From: Brevibacillus dissolubilis
GTDB lineage: Bacteria; Bacillota; Bacilli; Brevibacillales; Brevibacillaceae
NCBI RefSeq assembly: GCF_006170445.1
Contig: NZ_VCNA01000003.1
Location: 536,175 to 600,174, forward strand
DNA: 64,000 bases
Reading direction: 5' to 3'
The position numbers and the translations under genes are program-made. Below, piece by piece: positions 44,143 through 53,269 of this stretch. How positions within the stretch are numbered: position 1 is the first letter of the stretch; each line of letters starts with the position of its first letter. Below the pieces are notes generated by a model. That model was given only the letters and a program-made list of their open reading frames with translations, ran no database searches and was not told the origin of the DNA.

Positions 44143-44392
44143 AGTTTCTCCTCCTAATATAGATGTCCGAAAAATAAAGCTGGATGATGAGGATACCACC
44201 TTCTTCTCATATAGAAATGACAGGAGGATATCCCCCTAATATTTTCCTATTAAACGACAAAATACAGACTTTTGTCCATGTAGAAAATCAAAGATATGGG
44301 TCTAAAAATCTATTTTGTTGCTGAAATTTGTCTGTTTAGCAGGCTTTTTGGACATGGATATAACAATCGTTATTTTTATGAAGGACATTGAC
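44143..44392. other. Upstream region of the FN3-Rhs operon
   Basis: AT-rich with no gene. A near-palindrome GGAGGATATCCCCC sits at 44221-44234, about 80 nt before the operon's first start codon, a plausible regulator site. No convincing -35/-10 pair could be fixed. Confidence 0.3.
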
Positions 44393-44433
44393 AAAAAACA
44401 AAAAAACCTTGGCTAGCATGTATCTAGTCAAGG
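44393..44433 (-). terminator. Terminator after the chemoreceptor gene
   Basis: CCTTGACTAG...CTAGCCAAGG 10-bp stem on the minus strand followed by T6 and more T. Confidence 0.8.
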
Positions 44434-44531
44434 GTATCCTGGTTGGCTGGGCTTCACTCTTTTGACGCGAGAGATAGCTTTGAATCTTCTGTCTTATTCC
44501 TGCCATAAAAATGTACTCTCCACTTCAACAG

Positions 44532-46595
44532 CTACACCTTGAAGGTATCCACCCTCTCCAACAGACGCTGGGCCATGTCAGCCAAGTGCTGGGACGTGGA
44601 CGTGATCTGCTCCAGAGAGGCCAGCTGCTGCTCGGAGGCGGCTGAGATATCGTGGGTACGTGCAGTGTTGTGGTAATTCAGCTGCCCTACCTGCTCCATC
44701 GCGGCTTTCATCTCATCGCTTTCGCGGACGAGATAGGAGACCGATTGAGTGATGCTTTCGATTCTTTCGGTAACCTCGTCGACCGATTGCTGGATCTGGC
44801 TGAAGGCTTCACCGGTGTGGGTGGCGAGGCGGACGCCTTTTTCTACCTCTTGGGCGCCATTGGTCATAGAGGTCATCACTTGATTCGTCTTGACTTGCAG
44901 CTGCGAGATGATCCCGGCGATCTCTTTGGTAGAGCTGCTGGTCTGCTCGGCGAGCTTGCGGACTTCCTGGGCGACGACAGCGAAACCTTTTCCCGCCTCT
45001 CCGGCACGGGCGGACTCAATCGCGGCGTTGAGGGCGAGCAGGTTGGTCTGTTTGGCGATGCTTTCGATGACATTGATGATTTTGCCGATCATCTGGGATT
45101 GGGTCTGCAGATCGTTGACGATGGCACAAGAATGATTGGTCTGCTCCTTGACCACCTGCATCTGGTGAACCACCTCGCTGATCAGACGGCTGCCCTGATC
45201 GGAGCGCTGCTTCACTTGACGGGTGGTCGCATGCACGGTCTGGGCGCTCTGGGCAATCCGCTCGACTCCCTCCACCATTTGCGCCACCGTCTCCGAGGTC
45301 TCGGCTACTTTTTCCGTCTGGTCGCTCATGGCTTCTGCGATCCCGGTGATATTGACCGTGATTTCCTGTGTGGCTTTGGAGCTCTGCAGGGCGCTGGCAT
45401 GGAGCTGTTCGGACGCAGCCGAAACGCTTTCAGCAGAATCCTTTACCACCCCAATCAAGTCCCGCAGGCTCCCTGTCATCGTTTGAAAGCCTTGGGCCAC
45501 TTTCCCCGTCTCATCTTTGGTTTTGACTACCGCTGTCACGGTGAAGTCTCCCTCTCCCGCTTTGCCAAAAACAGTGAGCAGTTCCGTCAGCGGTCGGGTA
45601 ATATTGCGCGAGATGACATAAGCGAGGGCGGAAGCGACCAACAGAACGCCTGCGGTCACCAGAGTGATAAACCAAGTAAGATTATCCAGCTCCCGGTAGA
45701 CTTCATCGATCGGCGGTGCAACTCCCAGAATCCATCCGTTCTGCAGCCGCTGATAGCCCATCACTTTCGGTTGGTCTTTTAGTTCATAATAGATAATGCC
45801 TGAATCTGCCTTTGAAAATTGGTCCCCCAGATGTGACAGCTGCCCGCCTAATACGGTATAGATGGTATCGTTAAGAGTAAAAGTCGGGTGTACCAAGAAA
45901 CGGTAATCTTGATCGACGAGGAAGGCGTAGCCCGTATCGTACACCTTTTCCTGCTGAATCGCCAGCTTGAAGGTATCGTATTTGTAATCGATCCCCGCTA
46001 CGCCGATCAGTCGTCCATCGTGGAATATCGGCAGGGTATACGAGATCACATTCATATTGGTTACGGGGTCTGTGTAGGGCTGGCTCCAGACCCCTTTTTT
46101 CTCACGGATCGGCTGATAGTACCACGCCATGTCGGGATTATCCTCGCGAAAGAGATCCAAGGTGTAGCTGGTCTGTTTGGTAAACTGGCCGTCTCCCTTG
46201 TTGTCGACATACCAGGAGTAGTACAATCCTCCGATCACGTCCGGGTTCAAAAAGACATAGCTGGCCAGAACCCCGTCAGATGATTTGGTAAAATGCAGGA
46301 CAACCGGGTCAATCTGATCCAAATACCCGGTGAGATACGATGGGCTTTGCTCGTATAAATCAGGTTGAAAGGTGCCAAGGGTCGTATGTCCGAGGTTCTC
46401 AACCGCGTTCTCTGTTTGTTCAAAGAGCAGGCTGAACTCTCCTGCTTTCGCTTTTGCCATATAGAGCAGCTTGGATTCCATCTCCGAGGTCATCAGGTTC
46501 CGGCTCTCGTAGATGCTGATCCCGCCGACCAGACTGGCAATGAGCAGACAACATCCCAAGATGGCGGACATCATTTTGGTGCTGATTTTGCCCAT
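44532..46595 (-). CDS. Methyl-accepting chemotaxis protein with dCache sensor
   Basis: 687 residues. N-terminal helix (~7-28), an extracytoplasmic dCache_1 sensor of ~280 residues ('[20 protein letters not shown]', '[10 protein letters not shown]', '[16 protein letters not shown]'), a second helix (~320-340), a HAMP domain and a long signalling coiled coil. The hairpin tip is conserved: '[20 protein letters not shown]' followed by '[15 protein letters not shown]'. It senses a small extracellular ligand and signals through CheA/CheW to the flagellum; no che genes are in the window. 'W.QPY.DP' suggests an amino-acid or organic-acid ligand only weakly. GGAGGAG six nt before the ATG; monocistronic. 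Confidence 0.95.
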   Translation of the reverse strand: MGKISTKMMSAILGCCLLIASLVGGISIYESRNLMTSEMESKLLYMAKAKAGEFSLLFEQTENAVENLGHTTLGTFQPDLYEQSPSYLTGYLDQIDPVVLHFTKSSDGVLASYVFLNPDVIGGLYYSWYVDNKGDGQFTKQTSYTLDLFREDNPDMAWYYQPIREKKGVWSQPYTDPVTNMNVISYTLPIFHDGRLIGVAGIDYKYDTFKLAIQQEKVYDTGYAFLVDQDYRFLVHPTFTLNDTIYTVLGGQLSHLGDQFSKADSGIIYYELKDQPKVMGYQRLQNGWILGVAPPIDEVYRELDNLTWFITLVTAGVLLVASALAYVISRNITRPLTELLTVFGKAGEGDFTVTAVVKTKDETGKVAQGFQTMTGSLRDLIGVVKDSAESVSAASEQLHASALQSSKATQEITVNITGIAEAMSDQTEKVAETSETVAQMVEGVERIAQSAQTVHATTRQVKQRSDQGSRLISEVVHQMQVVKEQTNHSCAIVNDLQTQSQMIGKIINVIESIAKQTNLLALNAAIESARAGEAGKGFAVVAQEVRKLAEQTSSSTKEIAGIISQLQVKTNQVMTSMTNGAQEVEKGVRLATHTGEAFSQIQQSVDEVTERIESITQSVSYLVRESDEMKAAMEQVGQLNYHNTARTHDISAASEQQLASLEQITSTSQHLADMAQRLLERVDTFKV

Positions 46596-46675
46596 GGTTC
46601 TCCTCCTCTATTCGTCCTGCCACTATACTTATGCGGATAGGAGGAAAGTGCTACTTATTGACTAGTTTGGGAGAG

Positions 46676-46900
46676 GAGAGAGCAGGCGGCTTTCAAGAGG
46701 CTTCCCTTTTTTACAACCCCGAAGGGGGATTCACTGTCCGCTACGAAGGATTCAATGGGATGCTGGGGCAAAAAAGGTTGATTCGATGATGATTGAAGTT
46801 TGCCCCTGATGAGGTTCCATGGAAGCAGTCCCCATTAAATCCTTCTTCGCTGAGTGGGGTTGTAAAAGAGGTGCGCCTCTCGAAAGCCGCCTGCTCTCTC
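46676..46900 (-). repeat. Giant-hairpin element, copy B (225 nt)
   Basis: Same architecture as copy A in inverse orientation. The terminal arms (GAGAGAGCAGGCGGCTTTC) pair with one mismatch over 25 bp. Helix 2 is TTTTACAACCCC/GGGGTTGTAAAA. Helix 3 is GAAGGATTCAATGGG/CCCATTAAATCCTTC with one mismatch. Apical block GGGGCAAA...TTTGCCCC; unpaired ACTGTCCGCT block conserved. Between the chemoreceptor gene and tRNA-Ser. Confidence 0.85.
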
Positions 46901-46991
46901 ACCCGGTAAACTGTCATGCGTCGCACTTTTGAGGGAGGGATGATTTTTAAAAGAAAAAAACTTATTAAATATGAAATAGACTTTTAGAAAA

Positions 46992-47023
46992 TAAAAAAAG
47001 CTGATGGAATCATCCATCAGCTT
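46992..47023 (-). terminator. Terminator after tRNA-Ser (right copy)
   Basis: AGCTGATGG/CCATCAGCT stem with a 6-nt loop and T7 on the minus strand, 17 nt after the tRNA. Confidence 0.85.
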
Positions 47024-47039
47024 ATCTCTCGTATGTAAG

Positions 47040-47128
47040 TGGCGGAGGGAGAGGGATTCGAACCCCCGTGACGTTGCCGCCTAACGGTTTTCAAGACCGC
47101 CCCGTTATGACCACTTCGGTATCCCTCC
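47040..47128 (-). tRNA. tRNA-Ser(UGA), right copy
   Basis: 89 nt, identical to 19024-19112 including the encoded CCA; anticodon UGA. It lies between hairpin elements B and C. Confidence 0.97.
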
Positions 47129-47179
47129 GTGTTGGAAATGTTACGCTTCAACATATGTTGTTTGAGCGGAACGATTATT

Positions 47180-47209
47180 ACTATAGCATGTCCGATTGAG
47201 ATTTTGCAA
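47180..47209 (-). promoter_or_regulatory. Sigma-A promoter of tRNA-Ser (right copy)
   Basis: On the minus strand TTGCAA and TATAGT are separated by 18 nt, about 50 nt upstream of the tRNA. Confidence 0.6.
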
Positions 47210-47337
47210 GAGGTTTTTTAGAATTTTTTCATATCTACTCAGGAGTTTTGGGCTTGAAGATTCTCACTGTTTTCCATTCAGTTTCTTGAGTATTTCGTGC
47301 TTCTTTTGGCATGTTTGGTTGACCAACCACGGCTGGC

Positions 47338-47569
47338 AGAGAGCAGGCGACTTTCAAGTTGGGAGCTTCTTTGGACTCCCCACTCAGCGGAGTAAGAAAA
47401 AAGAACAGAAGGCTTCCTGAATACGCTAAGGGTCAAACCTCTTCGTTTGACTCCGCTTCCTTGAACATTTTTGACCCGTCCCTGTTCTTTTTTCTTACGT
47501 AGCGGACAGTCCCTCCTTCTTTCGAAGGGAGTTCAAGAAGGCGGACAACTTGAAAGTCGCCTGCTCTCT
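47338..47569 (+). repeat. Giant-hairpin element, copy C (232 nt)
   Basis: Terminal arms pair perfectly over 24 bp (core GAGCAGGCGACTTTCAAG); relative to copy A both arms carry the matching G-to-A/C-to-T change. Helix 2 is TTGGACTCCC/GGGAGTTCAA. Helix 3 is a perfect 17-bp GTAAGAAAAAAGAACAG/CTGTTCTTTTTTCTTAC. Apical block GGGTCAAA...TTTGACCC; unpaired AGCGGACAGT block present. Confidence 0.85.
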
Positions 47570-47587
47570 TTCACCACAGCTAAAAGT

Positions 47588-47639
47588 CAAAACAAAATCC
47601 CCGCAAAAGAAGCCCGAAAAGCCTCCTTTGCAGGGATTC
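47588..47639 (-). terminator. Terminator of the catabolic operon
   Basis: AATCCC.GCAAA.GA.GC pairs with GC.TC.TTTGC.GGGATT around a TTTTCG-type loop, then TTGTTTTG on the minus strand, 31 nt after the aldehyde dehydrogenase stop. Confidence 0.75.
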
Positions 47640-47669
47640 GCACTGCACCAGACTCTGCCAAAAAACAAT

Positions 47670-49088
47670 CTACTTCTTAATCACAATCAGCTTCATCTCA
47701 GTCAACTCTTCAATCGCGTACTTCACACCTTCACGGCCCATACCGCTTTCTTTTACCCCGCCATATGGCATCTGGTCAACACGGAACGTCGGAATGTCGT
47801 TGATCATCACACCGCCCACATGCAGCTCCTCTGCCGCTTTGAGCGCAAGACTCAGGTTGTTCGTATACACACCGGCTTGCAGGCCGAATTTGGAATCATT
47901 GACATAGCCGATCGCCTCTTCCACCGAGGAGACACGGTTTACCAGCACAACCGGACCGAATACCTCTTGGCAGGAGACCTTGGCATGGGCAGGCACACCT
48001 GTCAAAATCGTGGGTTGCAGTACGCGGCCGTCCGCCTGACCGCCAAGCAGTACCTCTGCCCCATGCTCCTGTGCCTCGTGAATCCAGTTGAGGGTACGTT
48101 CTGTCTCTTTTGGCGTAATCATCGCGGAGTAGTCGGCATCTTCGGACAGCGGGTCGCCTCCGCGTAATTTTGCCGCCTCTGTGACCAGCGCATCCACGAA
48201 AGCCTCGTATACCTCATCAACCACATAAATCCGCTGTACAGAGATACACACCTGCCCCGAGTAAGCAAATGCCCCAAACACACTGCGCGCCACCGCTTCT
48301 TCCAGATTGGCATCGCGGTCGATGATCACGGCAGAGTTGGAACCCAGCTCCAGCGTGACGCGCTTGAGTCCGGCGCGGTTGCGGATGCCGATCCCGACAG
48401 CAGGGCTTCCGGTAAACGTGATCGCTTTCACACGCGGATCGAGCACGAGCTGATCCCCCACGGTTGCGCCGCCACCTGTCACCACGTTGAGCGCACCTGC
48501 CGGCACACCAGCCTCCTCGGCTACTTCAGCAAGGAAAAAGGAAGACAACGGTGTCTGTGACGCTGGCTTGAGCACGACGGTATTGCCTGCGGCGAGCGCT
48601 GGGCCAACCTTATGCGCGACGAGGTTCATCGGGAAGTTAAACGGCGTGATCGCCCCGATGACACCCAGCGGCTCGCGGACGGTATACGCCAGTCTCCCTT
48701 CTCCACCTGGTGCAGCATCGAGCGGAATCACCTCACCATGGATACGCTTCGCCTCTTCCGCTGCAAAACGGTAGGTCTGAATCGTCCGCGCCACCTCACC
48801 ACGGGCGGTTTTGATCGGTTTACCCGCTTCCAGTGCGATGATCTTGGCTGCCTCTTCACTGCGGCGGGCTATGATATCGGCGATTTTGTTGAGGATCGCT
48901 CCACGCTGGTGGGCAGGCATCTGACGCATCTCAATGCGTGCCGCTTCTGCTTTGGCGATGGCAGTGTTGACTGTCTCTGCATCAGCAAGCGGAATCTCGG
49001 CGATCACCTCACCACTGTATGGCGCGTACAACGGCGCGTGGGCAGTTCCTTCCACCCATTCGCCTCCGATAAAGAATGATTTTTTCAA
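47670..49088 (-). CDS. NAD(P)-dependent aldehyde dehydrogenase (succinate-semialdehyde dehydrogenase-like)
   Basis: 472 residues from a TTG start that gives the usual ALDH opening 'KKSFFIGGEWVEG' and has AAGGGGGAA about 8 nt upstream; an ATG at 49136 would add 16 residues. Motifs: 'ITPFNFPMNLVAHKVGPALA' (Asn of the oxyanion hole), 'ITFTGSPAVG' (cofactor), 'LELGSN' (general-base Glu) and 'YSGQVCISVQR' (catalytic Cys). Position directly after gabT in the operon suggests it oxidises succinate semialdehyde to succinate. Its sequence type is closer to broad lactaldehyde/glyceraldehyde ALDHs than to classical GabD, so the substrate is inferred from context. Confidence 0.9.
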   Translation of the reverse strand: MKKSFFIGGEWVEGTAHAPLYAPYSGEVIAEIPLADAETVNTAIAKAEAARIEMRQMPAHQRGAILNKIADIIARRSEEAAKIIALEAGKPIKTARGEVARTIQTYRFAAEEAKRIHGEVIPLDAAPGGEGRLAYTVREPLGVIGAITPFNFPMNLVAHKVGPALAAGNTVVLKPASQTPLSSFFLAEVAEEAGVPAGALNVVTGGGATVGDQLVLDPRVKAITFTGSPAVGIGIRNRAGLKRVTLELGSNSAVIIDRDANLEEAVARSVFGAFAYSGQVCISVQRIYVVDEVYEAFVDALVTEAAKLRGGDPLSEDADYSAMITPKETERTLNWIHEAQEHGAEVLLGGQADGRVLQPTILTGVPAHAKVSCQEVFGPVVLVNRVSSVEEAIGYVNDSKFGLQAGVYTNNLSLALKAAEELHVGGVMINDIPTFRVDQMPYGGVKESGMGREGVKYAIEELTEMKLIVIKK

Positions 49089-49145
49089 AACGGGTTCCCC
49101 CTTCACATCCAAATTGTGTGATTTGCTGCCAGCCATCTATACCGT

Positions 49146-50501
49146 CTAGTTAGCCGAACAATGCTCCTCCAACACATTCTCCATCACCGCTAAGCCTTCC
49201 TCCAACTGCTCATCTGTAATCACCAGCGGGGAGAGAATGCGGATCACATTGGAGTACAGACCAGCGCTCAAGATCACGACACCGTTGCGGTTGCAGGCCT
49301 GCACGATTTTGGCGGTCAGGTCTTTGTCTGGCTCTTTGCTTGCTTTATCTTTGACGATCTCTAACGCACACATCGCACCGAGGCCGCGCACATCGCCTAC
49401 TTCACGGAAACGCTCCTGGAATCGCTTGAATGCAGAGATGATTTTGTCCCCGACTACCTGTGCACGCGCCGGAAGATTCTGCTCTTCCATCATCTCGATC
49501 ACCTTGAGGGCCGCGACACAGCCGAGCGGGCTTCCACCATATGTACCGCCGATCTCGCCCGGATTAGGTGAATCCATGATCTCTGCACGGCCTGTGACGG
49601 CACTGATCGGCAAGCCGGCCCCGATAGATTTGGACATGACGATCAGGTCTGGCTCCACATCGAAGTGCTCCATCGCAAACATTTTACCTGTCCGGCCAAA
49701 CCCAGTCTGGACTTCATCTGCAATGAACAGAATACCATGTTTTTCACACAGACGCTTCACACCTTGGACAAACGCTTTGGACGGTACGACGAAGCCACCC
49801 TCGCCCTGCACAGGCTCCATGATGATTGCCGCCACATCGTCTGGAGCGACATCCCCCAGGAAAAAGTCGTTGAAGCGCTGCAGAATCATCTCATCCATCT
49901 CTTCCGGCGTCGCACTGTACGGCGCACGGTAGTAGTACGGATAGCTCATCTTATAGACTTCCGGGGCAAACGGGCCAAACTCGTATTTATACGGACGCAC
50001 CTTGCTGGTCAGCGTCATCGCAAGCAGCGTACGGCCATGGTAGCCGCGTTCGAAGGAAATCACCGCTTTGCGCCCGGTGTATTTGCGCGCGATTTTGATC
50101 GCGTTCTCTACCGCTTCGGCACCACTGTTGAGGAAAAAGGTCTTTTTCGCATGATTCCCCGGTGTGATCTCATTCAATTTTTCCGCCAGTTGGATGTAAG
50201 GTTCATACATCATCACATGGAAGCAGGTATGGATATACTGATCCAGCTGTTCCTTGAGCGCATCCACCACAGGCGCAGGACAGTGCCCGACGTTCATCGA
50301 ACCGATCGCTCCGGCGAAATCAATAAACGTGTTGCCGTCCACATCGGTCAGCAGTGCTCCTTCTGCTTTTACCACAAAAGTAGGAGCGGTTGTAAACGGG
50401 CCGCGCGGGACACTAGACTCTTTGCGTGCGAGAATCTCTTGGGCTCTTGGGCCAGGTATGGCAGTGTTGAGTTTAATGAACTTGGTATCTACTTGTTTCA
50501 T
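49146..50501 (-). CDS. gabT: 4-aminobutyrate aminotransferase
   Basis: 451 residues, class-III PLP aminotransferase of the GabT subgroup. It transfers the amino group of GABA to 2-oxoglutarate, giving succinate semialdehyde. Visible: 'FLNSGAEAVENAIKIAR' (phosphate cup), 'FIADEVQTGFGRTGK' (PLP ring Asp), 'VMSKSIGAGLPISAVTGR' (Schiff-base Lys), 'GGTYGGSPLGCVAAL'. GAGGGGAG upstream of the ATG. It lies between the deacylase gene (21 nt) and the aldehyde dehydrogenase, so the operon contains both steps from GABA to succinate. Confidence 0.93.
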   Translation of the reverse strand: MKQVDTKFIKLNTAIPGPRAQEILARKESSVPRGPFTTAPTFVVKAEGALLTDVDGNTFIDFAGAIGSMNVGHCPAPVVDALKEQLDQYIHTCFHVMMYEPYIQLAEKLNEITPGNHAKKTFFLNSGAEAVENAIKIARKYTGRKAVISFERGYHGRTLLAMTLTSKVRPYKYEFGPFAPEVYKMSYPYYYRAPYSATPEEMDEMILQRFNDFFLGDVAPDDVAAIIMEPVQGEGGFVVPSKAFVQGVKRLCEKHGILFIADEVQTGFGRTGKMFAMEHFDVEPDLIVMSKSIGAGLPISAVTGRAEIMDSPNPGEIGGTYGGSPLGCVAALKVIEMMEEQNLPARAQVVGDKIISAFKRFQERFREVGDVRGLGAMCALEIVKDKASKEPDKDLTAKIVQACNRNGVVILSAGLYSNVIRILSPLVITDEQLEEGLAVMENVLEEHCSAN

Positions 50502-50522
50502 ACAGGCAAAACTCCCCTCAAT

Positions 50523-51806
50523 TTATTCATCAGCAAGGCCGCACCACTCGATCATGGTCAAGGCAAAAATCTCTGCACATCGGAAAATATCATCCAGCAC
50601 GATATATTCATTCGGATAATGCGCCACCGCCGTCACACCCGGCCCGATCACGATGGCAGGCGTGTCTGCCAATTTGGTCAAAAGACCGCCGTCCGTGCCC
50701 CAAGGTGATGCTTCTATCACTGGTTGTTCCCCCGTCACACGCTGGAACGTCTCCTGCAAAATCCCCATCAACGGATGGTCTTCCTCGACCGCCCCCGGAA
50801 CCCAGCGTGCCCCGTACCACTCCAGCTCGACCGGATGCTCGGCAAACCACGGATCTTCTTCGGCAAGCCGTGCCAGTGCGTCTGCCATTTCTTGTTTCGC
50901 CTCTTCCATCTCTTCGCCTGGTGCGACACCCATGCGACCTTCCAGCTTGACGAGGTCGGCTACCGAGGATGGCCATTTGCCGCCTTCAATGGACCCGATG
51001 TTGATCGGAATCGGGATCGGCAGCTTGGCGTAGAGCGGATCGGTGATGCGGTCGTTGCGCTCCTGCTCCAGACGGGCGACCGCTTTGATCACGGTCATAC
51101 TTTTTTCAATCGCACTAATCCCTTCATAGCGGGTTCCACCGTGTGCTGATTTGCCTTTGACCCAGAGACGGAACCACATGGAGCCTTGCTGTTTGGGGAA
51201 AATTTTGAGGTTCGTCGGCTCGGGAACCAGTGCCGCGTCCGCCTTGTAGCCTCGCAAAATAGTTGAGAGCGTGCCTGCACCGCCACTTTCCTCTTCGACG
51301 ACACTTTGATAGATGACATCGCCTTTGAGCCGCAGTCCAAGAGCTTGCAGGGTTTGAATCGCCACGAGCGAAGTCAGGTTGCCGCCCTTCATATCCGTAG
51401 CGCCGCGACCGTACAGCTTGCCATCGATGATCTCCCCGCTGAACGGATCTGCATCCCACTGCTTGCGATCCCCCTCTGGCACGACATCGACGTGACCGTT
51501 GAGGATCAACGAGCGCCCACCGCCTTGGCCCTTCCAGACACCGACGACATTGGGACTGGTCTCAAACGTGGTACGCGGCGAGACGAAGTATGGATGCTTT
51601 TGCATCTCCTCTCCGTCCATCACCCACATGTCGACGTCAAGTCCCATGTCAGCAAGCTGCTTGGCGATCGCCTCTTGGATCGACTGTTCGCTGCCTTGGA
51701 CACTCGCATCCCGCACCCATGCTTGGAGCAGTTGGGTTGCCGCCTCGCGCTGGCTGTTGATCTGCTCGCGTATTTTTTCCTGCCACTTCACGTAGTTTGT
51801 CTGCAC
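50523..51806 (-). CDS. M20-family deacylase (YodQ-like, ArgE/DapE group)
   Basis: 427 residues. Zinc-binding blocks: 'LNGHVDVVPEGD', 'YGRGATDMKGGN', 'VEEESGGAG' and the C-terminal 'VAHYPNEYI'. The dimerisation domain lies between about 190 and 310. It is closest in layout to Bacillus YodQ and to acetylornithine deacetylases of about 420-430 residues, which hydrolyse N-acyl groups from amino acids. In this operon the likely substrate is an acetylated intermediate such as 4-acetamidobutyrate. The GTG at 51806 has GGGGGAGG with good spacing; the adjacent TTG is an alternative. Confidence 0.88.
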   Translation of the reverse strand: MQTNYVKWQEKIREQINSQREAATQLLQAWVRDASVQGSEQSIQEAIAKQLADMGLDVDMWVMDGEEMQKHPYFVSPRTTFETSPNVVGVWKGQGGGRSLILNGHVDVVPEGDRKQWDADPFSGEIIDGKLYGRGATDMKGGNLTSLVAIQTLQALGLRLKGDVIYQSVVEEESGGAGTLSTILRGYKADAALVPEPTNLKIFPKQQGSMWFRLWVKGKSAHGGTRYEGISAIEKSMTVIKAVARLEQERNDRITDPLYAKLPIPIPINIGSIEGGKWPSSVADLVKLEGRMGVAPGEEMEEAKQEMADALARLAEEDPWFAEHPVELEWYGARWVPGAVEEDHPLMGILQETFQRVTGEQPVIEASPWGTDGGLLTKLADTPAIVIGPGVTAVAHYPNEYIVLDDIFRCAEIFALTMIEWCGLADE

Positions 51807-51884
51807 CAAAAAACCTCCCCCTTTTCCTCAAAAGCTCAAAAGCAACCGTAACGGCTCTCAACCTGCCCGATGCACCAAGAACGC

Positions 51885-52562
51885 CTATTCAAAAACACCC
51901 ACTTCTCCGTCTATCTTCAACTCCGCCTCCGTCGCCCCGATCACATCTGCGACCGTATACGGATGCATCACTTCGATCAGATACAGCCCGTCTTCCCGCA
52001 CTTCCATCACGGCCATGTCGGTGATGATCAAGTCCGCGCTGCCTTTGGCGGTCAGCGGCAGATTGCACTCCCGGACGATTTTGGAGCGGCCGTTTTTATC
52101 GAGATGGGTGGTGGTGACCAGCACCTTTTTGGCCTTCTGCGCCAGCTCCATCGCACCGCCCATGCCGGGAACACGCTTGCCGGGAACGATCCAGTTGGCG
52201 ATGTCTCCTTTTTGGCTCACTTCCAGCACACCCAGAATCGTCATGTCCAACAACCCACGCCGGATGATGGCAAAAGCGGTCGCACTGTCAAAAAACGAAG
52301 CCCCTGTCACAAGCGTCACCGGAAATCCGCCCGCATTGCACAGCATCGGATTTTCTTGCCCCGGCTCGGGAGTCGGCCCCGTGCCTAAGATACCGTTCTC
52401 TGCGTGAAACAGCACTTCCGTCTCTTTTGGGATAAAATCAGCGACCAGTGTCGGAATCCCGATCCCCAGGTTGATGATCATCCCGTTCTTGACCTCCTGC
52501 GCGGCCCGTCTGGCGATCCGCTCGCGGTAGCTCTCGGTTTTGTTTACTTCTCCCATGCCCAT
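51885..52562 (-). CDS. CoA-transferase subunit B (YodR/ScoB-like)
   Basis: 225 residues, family I CoA-transferase beta subunit. 'MIINLGIGIPTLVADFIP' is the N-terminal motif and 'FHAENGILGTGP' holds the catalytic Glu that forms the CoA thioester. 'MGGAMELAQKAKKVLVTTTH' is also typical. It pairs with the alpha subunit, overlapping it by 19 nt, so the two are made in stoichiometric amounts. Likely activates a 3-oxo acid by transfer of CoA from a donor. A 78-nt gap separates it from the deacylase gene. Confidence 0.93.
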   Translation of the reverse strand: MGMGEVNKTESYRERIARRAAQEVKNGMIINLGIGIPTLVADFIPKETEVLFHAENGILGTGPTPEPGQENPMLCNAGGFPVTLVTGASFFDSATAFAIIRRGLLDMTILGVLEVSQKGDIANWIVPGKRVPGMGGAMELAQKAKKVLVTTTHLDKNGRSKIVRECNLPLTAKGSADLIITDMAVMEVREDGLYLIEVMHPYTVADVIGATEAELKIDGEVGVFE

Positions 52563-53245
52563 CGCCAGTTCACCCCCTCGCTCTGTACGATCATGTCGAC
52601 GAACACACCCGGTGTGATGATCTCTTCCGGGTTCAGCTCGCCCACCTCGACGATTTCATCTACTTCCACGATGGTCAGATCCCCCGCCATCGCGACCAAT
52701 GGGTTAAAATTGCGTGCGCTCGTATCAAACACCAGATTGCCATAGCGGTCTGCCTTCTTGGCATGCAGGATCGCCACTTCTGCCGTCAGCGGGGACTCCA
52801 GCAGGAACTCCCTGCCGTCCACCGTCACTTTGCTTTTGCCTTTTTCTGCAATCGTACCGATGCCGATGTCCGACAGAATGCCACCGAGCCCGACACCGCC
52901 TGCACGCACCCGCTCCGCCAGAATCCCTTGGGGGCAGAACTCTACTTCCAATTCTCCCGCTGTCATCTGCGCCCCGGCGTTGGGGTTGGAGCCGATGTGA
53001 GAGGCGATCACTTTTTTCACCCGGCGTTCGGTGATCAACTTGCCCACCCCGATATAAGGAAAGGCGGTGTCATTGCTAATCAACGTAATATTTTGAATGT
53101 TATTATCAAGGATACTCTGGATCAATGTAGGCGGATTGCCCACCCCGCCGAAGCCACCTACCATCAGTGTCATCCCATCCCGAAACCATGTTGCTGCGAG
53201 ATCAACCGTTACCACTTTATCAAAACCGACAGGCTTCACAGTCAA
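52544..53245 (-). CDS. CoA-transferase subunit A (YodS/ScoA-like)
   Basis: 233 residues, alpha subunit of a family I CoA-transferase. The CoA-binding 'MVGGFGGVGNPPTLIQSI' and 'GGVGLGGILSDIGIGTIAEKGK' (quoted part 'VGLGGILSDIGIGT') are as expected. A TTG start with AGGAGG nine nt upstream is chosen. It sits between the aminotransferase and subunit B. The gene order aminotransferase-A-B-deacylase matches yodT-yodS-yodR-yodQ of Bacillus subtilis. Confidence 0.93.
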   Translation of the reverse strand: MTVKPVGFDKVVTVDLAATWFRDGMTLMVGGFGGVGNPPTLIQSILDNNIQNITLISNDTAFPYIGVGKLITERRVKKVIASHIGSNPNAGAQMTAGELEVEFCPQGILAERVRAGGVGLGGILSDIGIGTIAEKGKSKVTVDGREFLLESPLTAEVAILHAKKADRYGNLVFDTSARNFNPLVAMAGDLTIVEVDEIVEVGELNPEEIITPGVFVDMIVQSEGVNWRWAWEK

Positions 53246-53269
53246 GTCAGCCCACCTCCTTTTTTTCTA

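Noticed and set aside
46676..46900. Hairpin copies as classical MITEs
   Set aside because: No convincing target-site duplication could be seen at the ends of any copy; not excluded, but not supported.
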